Part shown: one piece after another, positions 32,081 to 40,098 of the stretch
Layout: every line of letters begins with the position of its first letter
Position numbering within the stretch: the stretch's first letter is position 1
NCBI GenBank assembly: GCA_029239875.1
Contig: JARBUD010000034.1
Location: forward strand, 37,266 to 83,465
From: Xanthobacteraceae bacterium
Lineage (GTDB): Bacteria > Pseudomonadota > Alphaproteobacteria > Rhizobiales > Xanthobacteraceae
Reading direction: 5' to 3'
Length of the DNA: 46,200 bases
Notes under the pieces: model-generated
Seen by the model: the letters and a program-made list of their open reading frames with translations, nothing else
What the model was told of the DNA's origin: nothing
Database searches by the model: none
Position numbers and translations under genes: made by a program

Positions 32081-32893
32081 ATGAACGTCTCATACAGCCG
32101 CCGGCACGTCGCTCTCGGCGCCGTAGTCGCTGCGGCGCTGGCGACTTTCGTCGCCCTGCCCGCCCACGCTGCCGAGAAGATCAAGCTCGGCGTGATCGGC
32201 GGCGACGAGGAGGAGATCGCCGAGGTCGTGAAGAAAGTGGCCGCCAAGGACGGCCTCGACATCCAGATCGTCGCCTTCTCCGACTACACGCTGCCCAACG
32301 AAGCGCTCTCGCGCGGCGACCTCGACGCCAACGCCTTCCAGCACAAGCCCTATCTCGATTCGCAGATCGCCAATCGCGGCTACAAGATCGTGCCGGCGGG
32401 CTTCACCATCGTCGAGCCGATCGGCTTCTATTCGGTGAAGCTCAAGGATTTCAAGGCGCTGCCCGAGGGGGCGCTGATCGGCATCCCGAACGATCCGTCC
32501 AATGGCGGCCGTGCGCTCAATCTGCTCGCCGCCAACGGCCTGATCACGCTGGCGCCCGGCAAGGGCCTGCTGCCGACCGTGCTCGACGTGAAGGACAACC
32601 CGAAGAAGGTGAAGTTCCGCGAGCTCGACGCGGCTCTGCTGCCCAAGCAGCTTCCCGATCTCGACGGCGCTGTGATCAACACCAACTACGCGCTCGCCGC
32701 CAGGCTCGACCCACGCAAGGACGCGCTGGCGCAGGAGAGCCGCACCGGCAACCCCTATGGCAACTTCATCGCCGTGCGCGCCGGCGATGAGACCAAGCCC
32801 GCCATCGTCAAGTTGGTGAATGCCTATCAGTCACCGGAGGTGAAGGACTTCCTCGACACCCGCTTCAAGGGCGCGATCCTGCCCGCATGGTGA
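32081..32893 (+). CDS. Orphan MetQ-family substrate-binding protein
   Basis: A 270-residue NlpA/MetQ protein, divergent from the met operon and with no ATPase or permease of its own. The signal peptide ends near 'PAHAAEK'. 'FSDYTLPNEALSRGDLDANA' and 'GIPNDPSNGGRALNLLAANG' are the family motifs. It is only moderately similar to the metQ product at 28796. It probably delivers a second ligand (D-methionine, methionine sulfoxide or another thioether) to MetNI. CAGGAGTGAACCC gives a strong ribosome site. The spacer 31742-32080 holds the met promoter/riboswitch and this gene's own AT-rich promoter region. Confidence 0.88.
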   Translation: MNVSYSRRHVALGAVVAAALATFVALPAHAAEKIKLGVIGGDEEEIAEVVKKVAAKDGLDIQIVAFSDYTLPNEALSRGDLDANAFQHKPYLDSQIANRGYKIVPAGFTIVEPIGFYSVKLKDFKALPEGALIGIPNDPSNGGRALNLLAANGLITLAPGKGLLPTVLDVKDNPKKVKFRELDAALLPKQLPDLDGAVINTNYALAARLDPRKDALAQESRTGNPYGNFIAVRAGDETKPAIVKLVNAYQSPEVKDFLDTRFKGAILPAW

Positions 32894-32920
32894 CGCGGAA
32901 GCGCCGATCCAGAAACCGCG

Positions 32921-32944
32921 ACGGCGTCGAGAAATCGACGCCGT
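32921..32944. terminator. GNRA-loop hairpin between convergent genes
   Basis: ACGGCGTCGA-GAAA-TCGACGCCGT is a perfect 10-bp stem closed by a GAAA tetraloop, in the 108-base gap between convergent metQ-like and SfnB-like genes. No U-tract follows on either strand, so it is a likely 3'-end/stabilising hairpin and not a textbook terminator. Confidence 0.5.
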
Positions 32945-33001
32945 TCACGCTCATCAAGGGCGCTGCTCATCGAGGGTGCCGATGGCCCGTCTTCCCCACA
33001 C

Positions 33002-34249
33002 CTACTCCGCCGCCTGCTTCACCGGCTGCGACGGCTGGCCGATCCGCCATTGATAGGGTGGCAGCGTGCCGTTGACGGCGAAGTCGCCGACGATGCGGTC
33101 CTTGTAGATGCGGGGATTGTGCGAGGAGAGCGTGCGCACGTTGCGCCAGTGGCGGTCGAGGCCGAGCGGCTTGCGCGTCGCCGAGGCGCCGAGCGCATCG
33201 AACAGGCGGGTGGTGGAATCCAGGATCAGGTCGGTCACCACCGTCTGCGCCTGCGCCGTCTCCAGTTCGGCGATGGCGTTCGCCCGCTCCTCGGCCTCGT
33301 CATCGCCGGCGAAGCGTGTGTCGAAGGCCCGCTGCAGCGAGCCCGCCGCCTGCAGCACGATGGCGCCGGCAGAATAGGCCGCTCCGCGGATGCGCCCGAC
33401 GACCGCCAGCACCTGCGGATCCTGGCTGGAGCTCGCTCCATTGGCATGGGTGTAGGTGCGCCGGCGCGCCGCCACCGCATGGGCGACGTCGCGGGTTATG
33501 GCGCGGCCGATGCCGGCGATCGTAGCGAGGTGGTAGAGCTGGTAGAAGGCCGCCCCATATCTGAAGCGGTCGGTGTCCAGCACCACCTCCTCCTGCGCCA
33601 CCGGCGCGTCGGCGAAGGTGGTGGTACCGCTGACCGAGAGCACCTGGCCGAAGCCGTCCCAGTCGTCGACGATGTTCACGCCCGGCGCGTCCGTGCGCAC
33701 GAAGAGCGAGATCTCCTCGCCCTGCGGGCCGGTCGCGCCGACGTCGATCCAATCCGCATAGAGCGAACCGGTCGTGTAGTACTTGGCGCCGTTCACCACG
33801 AGGCCGCCGCCCTTCTCGCCCAGTCGGGTGCCGAAGGCCTCAAGCGATCCGCCGGCCTCGGTCCAGGCGCTGCCGACGGTCTCGCCGGCGGCGATGCGCT
33901 TGAACCAGCGCGCGCGGCGGGCCTCATCCCTTGTGTTCAGGATGTCCTCGACGACGCCGAAATGCACGCGCAGCGCCTGCGCGACGTTCGAATCCGCCTC
34001 GCCCAGCTCGATCAGCAGATTGGCAAGCTCGGGCAGCGTGGCCCCCTGCCCGCCGGCTTCGACCGGCAGGCGCACGGCGCCGAAGCCCGCCTCCTTCAGC
34101 CAGCCTATGGCTTCGAAGGCGAGCTCGCGTTCGAGTTCGCGCCGGACCGCACCTTCGGCGATGCGGGCGAAGACCGGGCGGAAGCGGCTAGCAAGCGTCT
34201 CGTAGCGCTCGCTCGGGCCGGCGCCCCAGGCGGAATTGATCTGGCTCAT
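33002..34249 (-). CDS. DszC/SfnB-like acyl-CoA-dehydrogenase-fold oxidoreductase
   Basis: A 415-residue flavoprotein of the acyl-CoA dehydrogenase fold, in the subgroup with DszC and SfnB that use reduced flavin to oxygenate organosulfur compounds. The N-terminal helical domain, the mid-domain 'GSAWTEAGGSLEAFGTRL' (where true dehydrogenases have an ordinary substrate site) and the C-terminal 'DRHWRNVRTLSSHNPRIYKDR' region (in pieces) are seen; the usual catalytic Glu of dehydrogenases is not apparent. It starts at the ATG at 34249 after AGGTGAC and follows the FMN monooxygenase gene, whose stop it overlaps in leader only. A sulfur-acquisition role is inferred from neighbours. Confidence 0.82.
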   Translation of the reverse strand: MSQINSAWGAGPSERYETLASRFRPVFARIAEGAVRRELERELAFEAIGWLKEAGFGAVRLPVEAGGQGATLPELANLLIELGEADSNVAQALRVHFGVVEDILNTRDEARRARWFKRIAAGETVGSAWTEAGGSLEAFGTRLGEKGGGLVVNGAKYYTTGSLYADWIDVGATGPQGEEISLFVRTDAPGVNIVDDWDGFGQVLSVSGTTTFADAPVAQEEVVLDTDRFRYGAAFYQLYHLATIAGIGRAITRDVAHAVAARRRTYTHANGASSSQDPQVLAVVGRIRGAAYSAGAIVLQAAGSLQRAFDTRFAGDDEAEERANAIAELETAQAQTVVTDLILDSTTRLFDALGASATRKPLGLDRHWRNVRTLSSHNPRIYKDRIVGDFAVNGTLPPYQWRIGQPSQPVKQAAE

Positions 34250-34278
34250 GATGTCACCTGTCTCTGGAAGTGGCCGGC

Positions 34279-35697
34279 TCATTCGGCGGCGGCGACGGGA
34301 GCCGCCGCGCGCTGCTCAGCCTCGCGGCGCTTGACCGCCTCGATGTCGCGATAGGCATAGGCGGGGTGGCTCACCGGCAGGTAGGGCCCGTCGCCGAACA
34401 GCTTTTCGCGCAGCGTGCCAGGGCGATAGGCGGTGGGATAGGCGCCGCGCTTCTGCAGCTCCGGCACCACCAACCCGACGATGGATTCGAAGGTCTCCGG
34501 CGTGATCGCATAGGCGAGGTTGAAGCCGTCGACGTCGGTCTCCTCCACCCATTCCTGCAGGATGTCGGCGATGGTCGAGGGCGAGCCGACGAAGACCGGG
34601 CCGACGCCGCCGATGCCGCCCCATTTCGCCAGTTCCTCGACCGTCCACTGCCGGTCCTTGCCACCGAAATTCTCCACCATGGAGACGATGGCGTTGGTCT
34701 CGACCTTCTTCAGGAGGTCGGCCGGGGCGTACTGGCCGAAGTCGATGCCGGTCCAGCCGGACATGAAGACCAGCGCGCCGTCATAGGAGACGTACTGGCT
34801 GTATTCCTCGAAACGCCGCCGCGCCTTCTCGTCGGTCTCGTCGACGATGACGGTGACGAGGTTGTAGATGTGGAGCTTGCGCGGATCGCGCCCGGCTGCC
34901 GCCGCCTGCCGGCGGATGTCGTCGACATAGGCCTTGAGCAGCGGCTTGGTCGGCGCGCCGACGAAGACGCATTCGGCGTGGCCGGCGGCGAAGGCCTTGC
35001 CGGCGCCCGACGCGCCGGCCTGATAGAGCACCGGGGTGCGCTGCGGCGACGGCTCGGTGAGGCCGTAGCCGGGAACGTCGAAATACTTCCCCTTGTGCCC
35101 GATCTCGTGGACCTTGCCGGGGTCGGTGAAGATGCGGCCGGCGCGGTCGCGCACCACCGCACCCTCCTCCCAGCTGCCTTCCAGCAGCTTGTAGAGCACC
35201 TCGACATATTCGGAGGCGACCTCGTAGCGGTTGTCGTGCCGGCGCAGACCGCCCTGGCCAATGTTCTTGGCGCCGCTCTCCAGATAGGAGGTCACGATGT
35301 TCCAGCCGACGCGCCCCTTGCTGTGGTGGTCGGCGGTCGCGAGGCGGCGGGCGAAGGTATAAGGATGCTCGAAGGATGTGGAGGCGGTGATGCCGATGCC
35401 GAGATGCTCGGTGGCGAGGGCGATGGGGGCGGCGAGTTGGAGCGGATCGTTGACCGGGATCTGCGCCGCCTCGCGGATCGCGTGCCAGTTCGAGCCCTTG
35501 TAGACGTCGTAATAGCCGACTACGTCGGCAATGAAGATGCCGTCGAAGATGCCGCGCTCCAGCGTGCGGGCGAGATCCTGCCAGTAGTCGAGGTCCTTGT
35601 ACTTCCAGGACTTGTCGCGCGGATGCGCCCACAGGCCGGGCGACTGATGGGCGACGCAGTTCATGTCGAAGGCGTTGAAGCGGATGTGGCGGGCCAT
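34279..35697 (-). CDS. NtaA/DmoA-type FMN-dependent monooxygenase
   Basis: A 472-residue luciferase-like TIM-barrel monooxygenase of the NtaA/SnaA/DszA/DmoA family. It opens with 'MARHIRFNAFDMNCVAHQ', has 'HHSKGRVGWNIVTS' (about 123-136) near the FMN site, and 'GASGAGKAFAAGHAECVF' near 227-245. Such enzymes use FMNH2 from a separate reductase to cleave C-S or C-N bonds. DmoA demethylates dimethyl sulfide and DszA opens sulfones. With SfnG and the DszC/SfnB-like protein beside it, a sulfone or thioether substrate is likely. No flavin reductase gene is visible in the window. Confidence 0.87.
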   Translation of the reverse strand: MARHIRFNAFDMNCVAHQSPGLWAHPRDKSWKYKDLDYWQDLARTLERGIFDGIFIADVVGYYDVYKGSNWHAIREAAQIPVNDPLQLAAPIALATEHLGIGITASTSFEHPYTFARRLATADHHSKGRVGWNIVTSYLESGAKNIGQGGLRRHDNRYEVASEYVEVLYKLLEGSWEEGAVVRDRAGRIFTDPGKVHEIGHKGKYFDVPGYGLTEPSPQRTPVLYQAGASGAGKAFAAGHAECVFVGAPTKPLLKAYVDDIRRQAAAAGRDPRKLHIYNLVTVIVDETDEKARRRFEEYSQYVSYDGALVFMSGWTGIDFGQYAPADLLKKVETNAIVSMVENFGGKDRQWTVEELAKWGGIGGVGPVFVGSPSTIADILQEWVEETDVDGFNLAYAITPETFESIVGLVVPELQKRGAYPTAYRPGTLREKLFGDGPYLPVSHPAYAYRDIEAVKRREAEQRAAAPVAAAE

Positions 35698-35742
35698 GGT
35701 CGTCTCCCGTGGCTCGGCCGCGCGGGCCGGTCAGATGCGAAG

Positions 35743-35853
35743 TCAGATCCAGGAATGCAGGGGGGTGGACGCGTTCAGGTGGAACTGGCCCACCGCGTGG
35801 TACTTCCGGCGTGTGGGTGCGGCGTCGCGCCAGAGCCGGTCGAGCGCGTGCCG
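35743..35853 (-). pseudogene. Remnant of a SfnB/DszC-like C-terminus
   Basis: A 36-codon open stretch between stop codons, with 'RRKYHAVGQFHLN' and a final '…PLHSWI'. This closely resembles the last 35 residues of SfnB/DszC-type flavoproteins, which typically end 'RWKYHAVGNYxLNG…PPRH-W'. Nothing upstream in any frame continues as that enzyme, so only the tail survives. It lies in the leader of the monooxygenase operon, 46 bases before the NtaA/DmoA start. The resemblance is by eye and needs alignment. Confidence 0.5.
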
Positions 35854-35976
35854 TCAGCGACACCGGCACAGGGCGGCGTCAGCCGCCGGTTTGGCCGCCT
35901 CGTGACGAGGGCAACCGTTCCCAAGAGCCATGGAACGCATGCCCGCGCGGCTGGTCCCGACGTAATCGCGTGCCAT
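35854..35976 (-). CDS. Candidate 40-codon leader ORF ending Cys-Arg-Cys-Arg
   Basis: An ORF starting MARDYVGTSRAG and ending …ALCRCR, with GGAG eight bases before the ATG and a promoter-like TTGACA about 55 bases upstream. It ends immediately before the SfnB-like remnant. Three Cys codons (one central, two at the end) make it a possible cysteine-sensing leader, but codon pattern and length are not strongly diagnostic. It may be non-coding. Confidence 0.3.
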   Translation of the reverse strand: MARDYVGTSRAGMRSMALGNGCPRHEAAKPAADAALCRCR

Positions 35977-36002
35977 ATGATCGACTCCAACTCATTTTTC
36001 TA

Positions 36003-36031
36003 CTAAATCTATAAACTAATATTCATGTCAA
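36003..36031 (-). promoter_or_regulatory. Probable promoter of the monooxygenase operon
   Basis: On the minus strand a consensus TTGACA (36031-36026) is followed after 17 bases by ATTTAG (36008-36003), within an AT-rich patch in otherwise GC-rich DNA. The overlapping plus-strand text CTATAAACTAATATTCATG (36009-36027) recurs in altered form, CTATCAACTATTAGATATTC (36220-36239), in front of sfnG, so one regulator may bind both sites. The remainder of the 35698-36253 spacer holds the remnant and leader ORF described here. Confidence 0.45.
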
Positions 36032-36253
36032 GCGGGAGGGCGAACCCGCACCGGCGGACGCCGCCTACGTCGTTGTTAAAGAACGGAAATTAAGATCGGC
36101 GCCGATCCCGGCAAGCCATATGACTACCTGTCCAAGCTCACACGCATCTGGCCAAGAGGGATCCACGGCATGGGATACCCGTTCATTCGGCTCTTGCGTC
36201 GCACAATAATCTATTTAAGCTATCAACTATTAGATATTCACGTTGGCGAGCCG

Positions 36254-37381
36254 ATGACGGACATACTAAAACCCTATCTGAACGAGCCCGTGCGTTTCGC
36301 CTATTGGGTGTCCAACCTCTCGGGCGGGCAGGTCATCAGCAAGGTCGAGCAGCGCACCGGCTGGGACTTCGACTACAACGTCAAGCTCGCCCGCGCCGCC
36401 GAGAAAGCCGGCTTCGAGTTCGCCCTGTCGGCGACGCGCTTCGCCGGCGGATACCGCGCCGACGGGCAGCACGAGGCGAGCGCCTTCGCCATGTCGCTGC
36501 TGAACGCCACCGAGCGGCTCAACGTCATCGTCGCCATCATGACCGGCTTCTGGCACCCCGCCGTCGTCGCCAAGCTCGGTGCCACGGCCGACCACATCTC
36601 CAAGGGGCGCTGGCACGTCAACATCGTCAGCGGCTGGTTCAAGCAGGAGTTCGACGCGCTCGGCGTGCCGTGGCTGGAACATGACGAGCGCTACCGCCGG
36701 TCCACGGAATTCATCAAGGTGCTCAAGGGCACCTGGACGCAGGACGATTTCAGCTTCCACGGCGACTATTACAACATCGACAACTGGCAGCTGAGCCCGA
36801 AGCCGACCTTCAAGCCGCATCCGCTGATCTTCCAAGGCGGCTCGTCGACCGCCGCGCGGCGCATGGCGGCGGAGAACTCCGACTGGTACTTCACCAATGG
36901 CGGCTCCATCGAGGAGCTGAACGCGCAGGCCGTGCAGGTGAAGCAGGGCGCCGCCGGTTTCGGCCGCCAGCTGCGCGTCGGGGCGAACGCCTTCATCATC
37001 GCCCGCGACACCGAGGCGGAAGCGCGCGAGGTCCATGCGGAGATCCTCGCCAAGGCCGATCCCGCGGCGGTGGCCGGCTTCGCCGCCTCGGTGAAGCAGG
37101 CCGGGCAGTCGACCAAGGACGGCGTCGGCAACTGGGCCAAGTCGACGAGCGCCGACCTCGTCCAGCCCAATGACGGCTTCAAGACCAACCTGATCGGCAC
37201 GCCCGAGCAGGTCGCCCGCCGCATCATCGAGCTCAAGCGTGCCGGCATCGACCTCGTGCTCGCCGGCTTCCTGCACTTCCACGAGGAGGTCGAGTATTTC
37301 GGCCGTCGCGTCTACCCGCTGGTGCGCGAGCTCGAAGCCGAGGCGGCCCGCAGGGCGCCGGAGGCAAGCCTTGCCGGCTGA
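36254..37381 (+). CDS. sfnG: Dimethylsulfone monooxygenase
   Basis: A 375-residue FMNH2-dependent luciferase-fold enzyme that converts dimethylsulfone to methanesulfinate, feeding sulfur assimilation. 'NLSGGQVISKVEQRTGWDFD' near the N-terminus, 'SGWFKQEFDALGVPWLEHDE' (about 127-146), 'IFQGGSSTAARRMAAENSDW' and 'GNWAKSTSADLVQPNDGFKT' follow the SfnG pattern along the whole length. The start is the ATG at 36254; an in-frame ATG 28 codons earlier lies inside the AT-rich promoter patch and was rejected. It is the first gene of a run that continues, 51 bases later, into a LIV-type importer cassette. Confidence 0.9.
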   Translation: MTDILKPYLNEPVRFAYWVSNLSGGQVISKVEQRTGWDFDYNVKLARAAEKAGFEFALSATRFAGGYRADGQHEASAFAMSLLNATERLNVIVAIMTGFWHPAVVAKLGATADHISKGRWHVNIVSGWFKQEFDALGVPWLEHDERYRRSTEFIKVLKGTWTQDDFSFHGDYYNIDNWQLSPKPTFKPHPLIFQGGSSTAARRMAAENSDWYFTNGGSIEELNAQAVQVKQGAAGFGRQLRVGANAFIIARDTEAEAREVHAEILAKADPAAVAGFAASVKQAGQSTKDGVGNWAKSTSADLVQPNDGFKTNLIGTPEQVARRIIELKRAGIDLVLAGFLHFHEEVEYFGRRVYPLVRELEAEAARRAPEASLAG

Positions 37382-37432
37382 ACCGTCCCGCTTCCCGTCG
37401 CCGAAGGTCCACACATCGTCCTGGAGGATCGG

Positions 37433-38395
37433 ATGAACACGCCAGTGTCCCAGAGCCAGTTCGCCGATGCCGAGCCGGTGCGCCCCGCCGGGTTGCGCCG
37501 TCCCGATATCGGCGAGGCCATCCGCCGCCGGGCCGAGATGAACCCGAACCTGCCGGTCTTCCTGCACAAGCGGCGCGACCGCTGGCAGGTCTTCACCTGG
37601 AGCTATGTGGCACGCGAGGTCGACCGGCTCGCTGCCGTGCTACGGGCGCGCGGCATCTCCGGCGAGCTGCGCCTCGCGGTCAGCGGCTCCTACGAGCCGG
37701 ACCTCGTCGTGCTTTCGCTCGCCGCGCTTGCCGCGGGCGGCGAGGTGTTCGCGCTGTCCCCGAAGCTGCGCGGTGCGGAGCTCGCTCGCGAACTTGCCGC
37801 CATCGGGCCGAGCCATGCCTTCGTGCAGAGCCGGCGCGCGATCGCGCAATGGTTCGCGGCCGGGCCGCCGGCGGCGACACGCCTGCCGCTCTTCTCCCCC
37901 CAGGCATTCGTCGGAGGCCATGAGGGCTGGGACGTGGTGCCCCTGCACAACCCGGTGTCGACCCTCGCGCACATTCCGGGCCGCTGGGCCCGGCTGCGCC
38001 GGACCGATGTCGTCTGGGTCGACGAGGGCACGGAATGGACCGAAGGGCTGGCCCGGCTGCTCGACGGCGTCTTCGACGATGCCGTCACCCTGGCCTTTCC
38101 GGAGACGGCGGAATCGGCGACCCGCGACCGCCGCCAGGTTCGTCCCTCCGCGCTGCTGCTCTCGCCCGAGCGGCGGCAGCGGCTCATCGAAGAGGATCGC
38201 GCCCGGCGTACGCCGGAGGGCTCGCTCAGCCGGTGGCTGACCGACGGCGCCGAGGCAGCGCCGGCAGGTCTTCTCGCGCGCTTCGTCAATGCCCGCCGCC
38301 GCGCCGTCCTCGGCCTGAGCCGCGTGCGGCGACCGGCCCTTCCCAATATCGCGTCCGTCGACCTGGCTGCCGATCCGGCGCCGGTGACCGCGTGA
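37433..38395 (+). CDS. Shortened AMP-ligase-like protein lacking catalytic motifs
   Basis: A 320-residue protein. Residues about 25-135 resemble the N-terminal subdomain of acyl-CoA synthetases ('IGEAIRRRAEMNPNLPVFLH', 'VFTWSYVAREVDRLAAVL'), and a later stretch, 'RQVRPSALLLSPERRQRL', parallels 'REIGPTYLLAPPRVLEALL' of the ligase at 17632. The P-loop (TSGTTG), the YGSTE motif, the hinge Asp and the entire C-terminal domain with its catalytic Lys are absent. It has a strong GGAGGA ribosome site and an uninterrupted frame, so it appears maintained. Its place, directly before the LivG-like gene, equals that of the intact ligase in the first cassette. A scaffold or regulatory role is possible. Confidence 0.75.
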   Translation: MNTPVSQSQFADAEPVRPAGLRRPDIGEAIRRRAEMNPNLPVFLHKRRDRWQVFTWSYVAREVDRLAAVLRARGISGELRLAVSGSYEPDLVVLSLAALAAGGEVFALSPKLRGAELARELAAIGPSHAFVQSRRAIAQWFAAGPPAATRLPLFSPQAFVGGHEGWDVVPLHNPVSTLAHIPGRWARLRRTDVVWVDEGTEWTEGLARLLDGVFDDAVTLAFPETAESATRDRRQVRPSALLLSPERRQRLIEEDRARRTPEGSLSRWLTDGAEAAPAGLLARFVNARRRAVLGLSRVRRPALPNIASVDLAADPAPVTA

Positions 38396-38411
38396 CGGCA
38401 CGGGGGCGAGC

Positions 38412-39209
38412 ATGAACGCCCATCCCCGCGCCGTGGAAGCCGCCGCCCCCATCCTCGACGTGCGCGGCGTCTCGCTCTCCTTCAAGGGCGTGAAGGCGAT
38501 CTCGGATCTGTCCTTCTCCGTCGTCCGCGGCGAGATTTGCGCGCTGATCGGGCCGAACGGCGCCGGCAAGAGCTCGCTGCTCAACGTGCTGAACGGCGTC
38601 TATGTCCCCGCCTCTGGCGAGATCGTCTTCAACGGCGAGCATTTCCGCCAGATCGAGCCGCTGGCGGCGGCGCGCCGCGGCATCGCCCGCACCTTCCAGA
38701 ACAACGCGCTGTTCAAGAAGATGAGCGTGCTCGACAACGTGCTGACCGGCCTTGCACGCCATACCCGCACCGGTTTCCTCGCCCAGGCGCTGCGCCTTCC
38801 CGGCGCGCGGCGCGAGGAGGCGGAGCTGCGCGAGCGCGCCGAGGCGATCCTCGAATTCCTCGAGCTGCAGCCCTATCGCGACCTCACCGTCGGCAATCTC
38901 GCCTACGGCATCCAGAAGCGCGTGGAACTCGGCCGCGCCCTGGTCTCCGCGCCGACGCTGCTGCTGCTCGACGAGCCGCTCGCCGGCATGAACGCGCATG
39001 AGAAGGCCGAGATGAGCGAGTTCGTCTTCGGCATCAACCGCCATCTCGGCATCACCGTGGTGCTGATCGAGCACGATGTCGGCATCGTCATGAACCTGTC
39101 GGGCCACGTCGTCGTGCTCGATTATGGCCGCAAGATCGGCGACGGCACGCCCGCCGAGGTCGCTTCCAACGCCGACGTCATCTCCGCCTATCTCGGCACG
39201 GTCCATTGA
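38412..39209 (+). CDS. LIV-type ABC transporter ATPase (LivG-like, second cassette)
   Basis: A 265-residue ATPase: Walker A GPNGAGKSS, 'ARTFQNNALF', variant signature 'LAYGIQKRVELG', Walker B 'TLLLLDEPLAGMN' and 'LIEHDVGIVM'. It is closely related to the protein at 19575, sharing the same non-canonical signature. It starts 16 bases after the ligase-like gene and belongs to the sfnG-linked operon. Confidence 0.9.
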   Translation: MNAHPRAVEAAAPILDVRGVSLSFKGVKAISDLSFSVVRGEICALIGPNGAGKSSLLNVLNGVYVPASGEIVFNGEHFRQIEPLAAARRGIARTFQNNALFKKMSVLDNVLTGLARHTRTGFLAQALRLPGARREEAELRERAEAILEFLELQPYRDLTVGNLAYGIQKRVELGRALVSAPTLLLLDEPLAGMNAHEKAEMSEFVFGINRHLGITVVLIEHDVGIVMNLSGHVVVLDYGRKIGDGTPAEVASNADVISAYLGTVH

Positions 39210-39216
39210 GGGCGTG

Positions 39217-40098
39217 ATGAACCTGTTCCTCGAAACCCTCATCGGCGGCCTGCTCGCCGGCACCATGTACTCGCTCGTCGCGATCGGCTTCGTGCTGATC
39301 TACAAGGCGAGCGGCGTCTTCAACTTCGCCCAGGGCTCGATCCTGCTGTTCGCGGCGCTGACCTTCGTCACGCTGCTCGAGCAAGGCCTGCCCTTCGCCG
39401 CCGCGCTCGCCGTCACCATCCTCATCCTCATTCTCGGTGCAATCCTGATCGAGCGCACCGTGCTGCGCCCACTGGCCAATCGCAGCCCGATGACGCTGTT
39501 CATGGCGACGCTCGGCCTGTCCTATGTGGTGGAAGGCGCGGCGCAGGGGCTGATGGGCGCGCAGGTCCACGCGCTCGACCTCGGCATCGAGGACGTGCCG
39601 ATCTTCATCGGCGACGTTCTGATCAGCCAGTTCGACCTCGTCGCGGCGGCGACGGCAGTGGCGCTCGCCCTCGTCCTGGCGCTGCTGTTCAACAACACCC
39701 GCATCGGCATCTCGCTGCGCGCGGTGGCCGACGACACGCGCGCGGCGCTCTCCATCGGCATCAACCTCAACCGCATCTGGCAGATCGTCTGGGCGGTGGC
39801 CGGCATCGTCGGCCTCGTCGCCGGCATGCTGTGGGGCGCGCGGCAGGGCATCCAGTTCTCGCTGTCGCTCGTCGTGCTGAAGGCCTTGCCGGTGCTCATC
39901 ATCGGCGGCTTCACCTCGATCGGCGGCGCCATCGTCGGCGGGCTCATCGTCGGTGCGGCGGAGAATCTCGCCGAGACCTATGTCGGCCCCTATATCGGCG
40001 GCGGCATCACGCCCTGGTTCCCCTATTTCCTCGCCATCGCCTTCCTCTACATCCGCCCCGCCGGCCTGTTCGGCGAGCGCACGCTCGAGCGGGTGTGA
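39217..40098 (+). CDS. LIV-type ABC transporter permease (LivH-like, second cassette)
   Basis: A 293-residue permease with the same 'TMYSLVAIGFVLIYKASG' and 'FNFAQGSILLF' opening as its paralog at 20402, plus coupling loop 'GISLRAVADDTRAALSIGI'. It starts seven bases after the ATPase stop. Confidence 0.91.
   Translation: MNLFLETLIGGLLAGTMYSLVAIGFVLIYKASGVFNFAQGSILLFAALTFVTLLEQGLPFAAALAVTILILILGAILIERTVLRPLANRSPMTLFMATLGLSYVVEGAAQGLMGAQVHALDLGIEDVPIFIGDVLISQFDLVAAATAVALALVLALLFNNTRIGISLRAVADDTRAALSIGINLNRIWQIVWAVAGIVGLVAGMLWGARQGIQFSLSLVVLKALPVLIIGGFTSIGGAIVGGLIVGAAENLAETYVGPYIGGGITPWFPYFLAIAFLYIRPAGLFGERTLERV

Noticed and set aside
36094..36107. Palindrome GATCGGCGCCGATC between the monooxygenase and sfnG genes
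   Set aside because: Perfect, but built of common GC-rich restriction-type text, and not repeated at other promoters here; no reason to call it an operator.
36170..36253. In-frame N-terminal extension of sfnG (28 codons)
   Set aside because: It covers the AT-rich promoter patch and matches nothing in SfnG proteins; the ATG at 36254 gives the family start.
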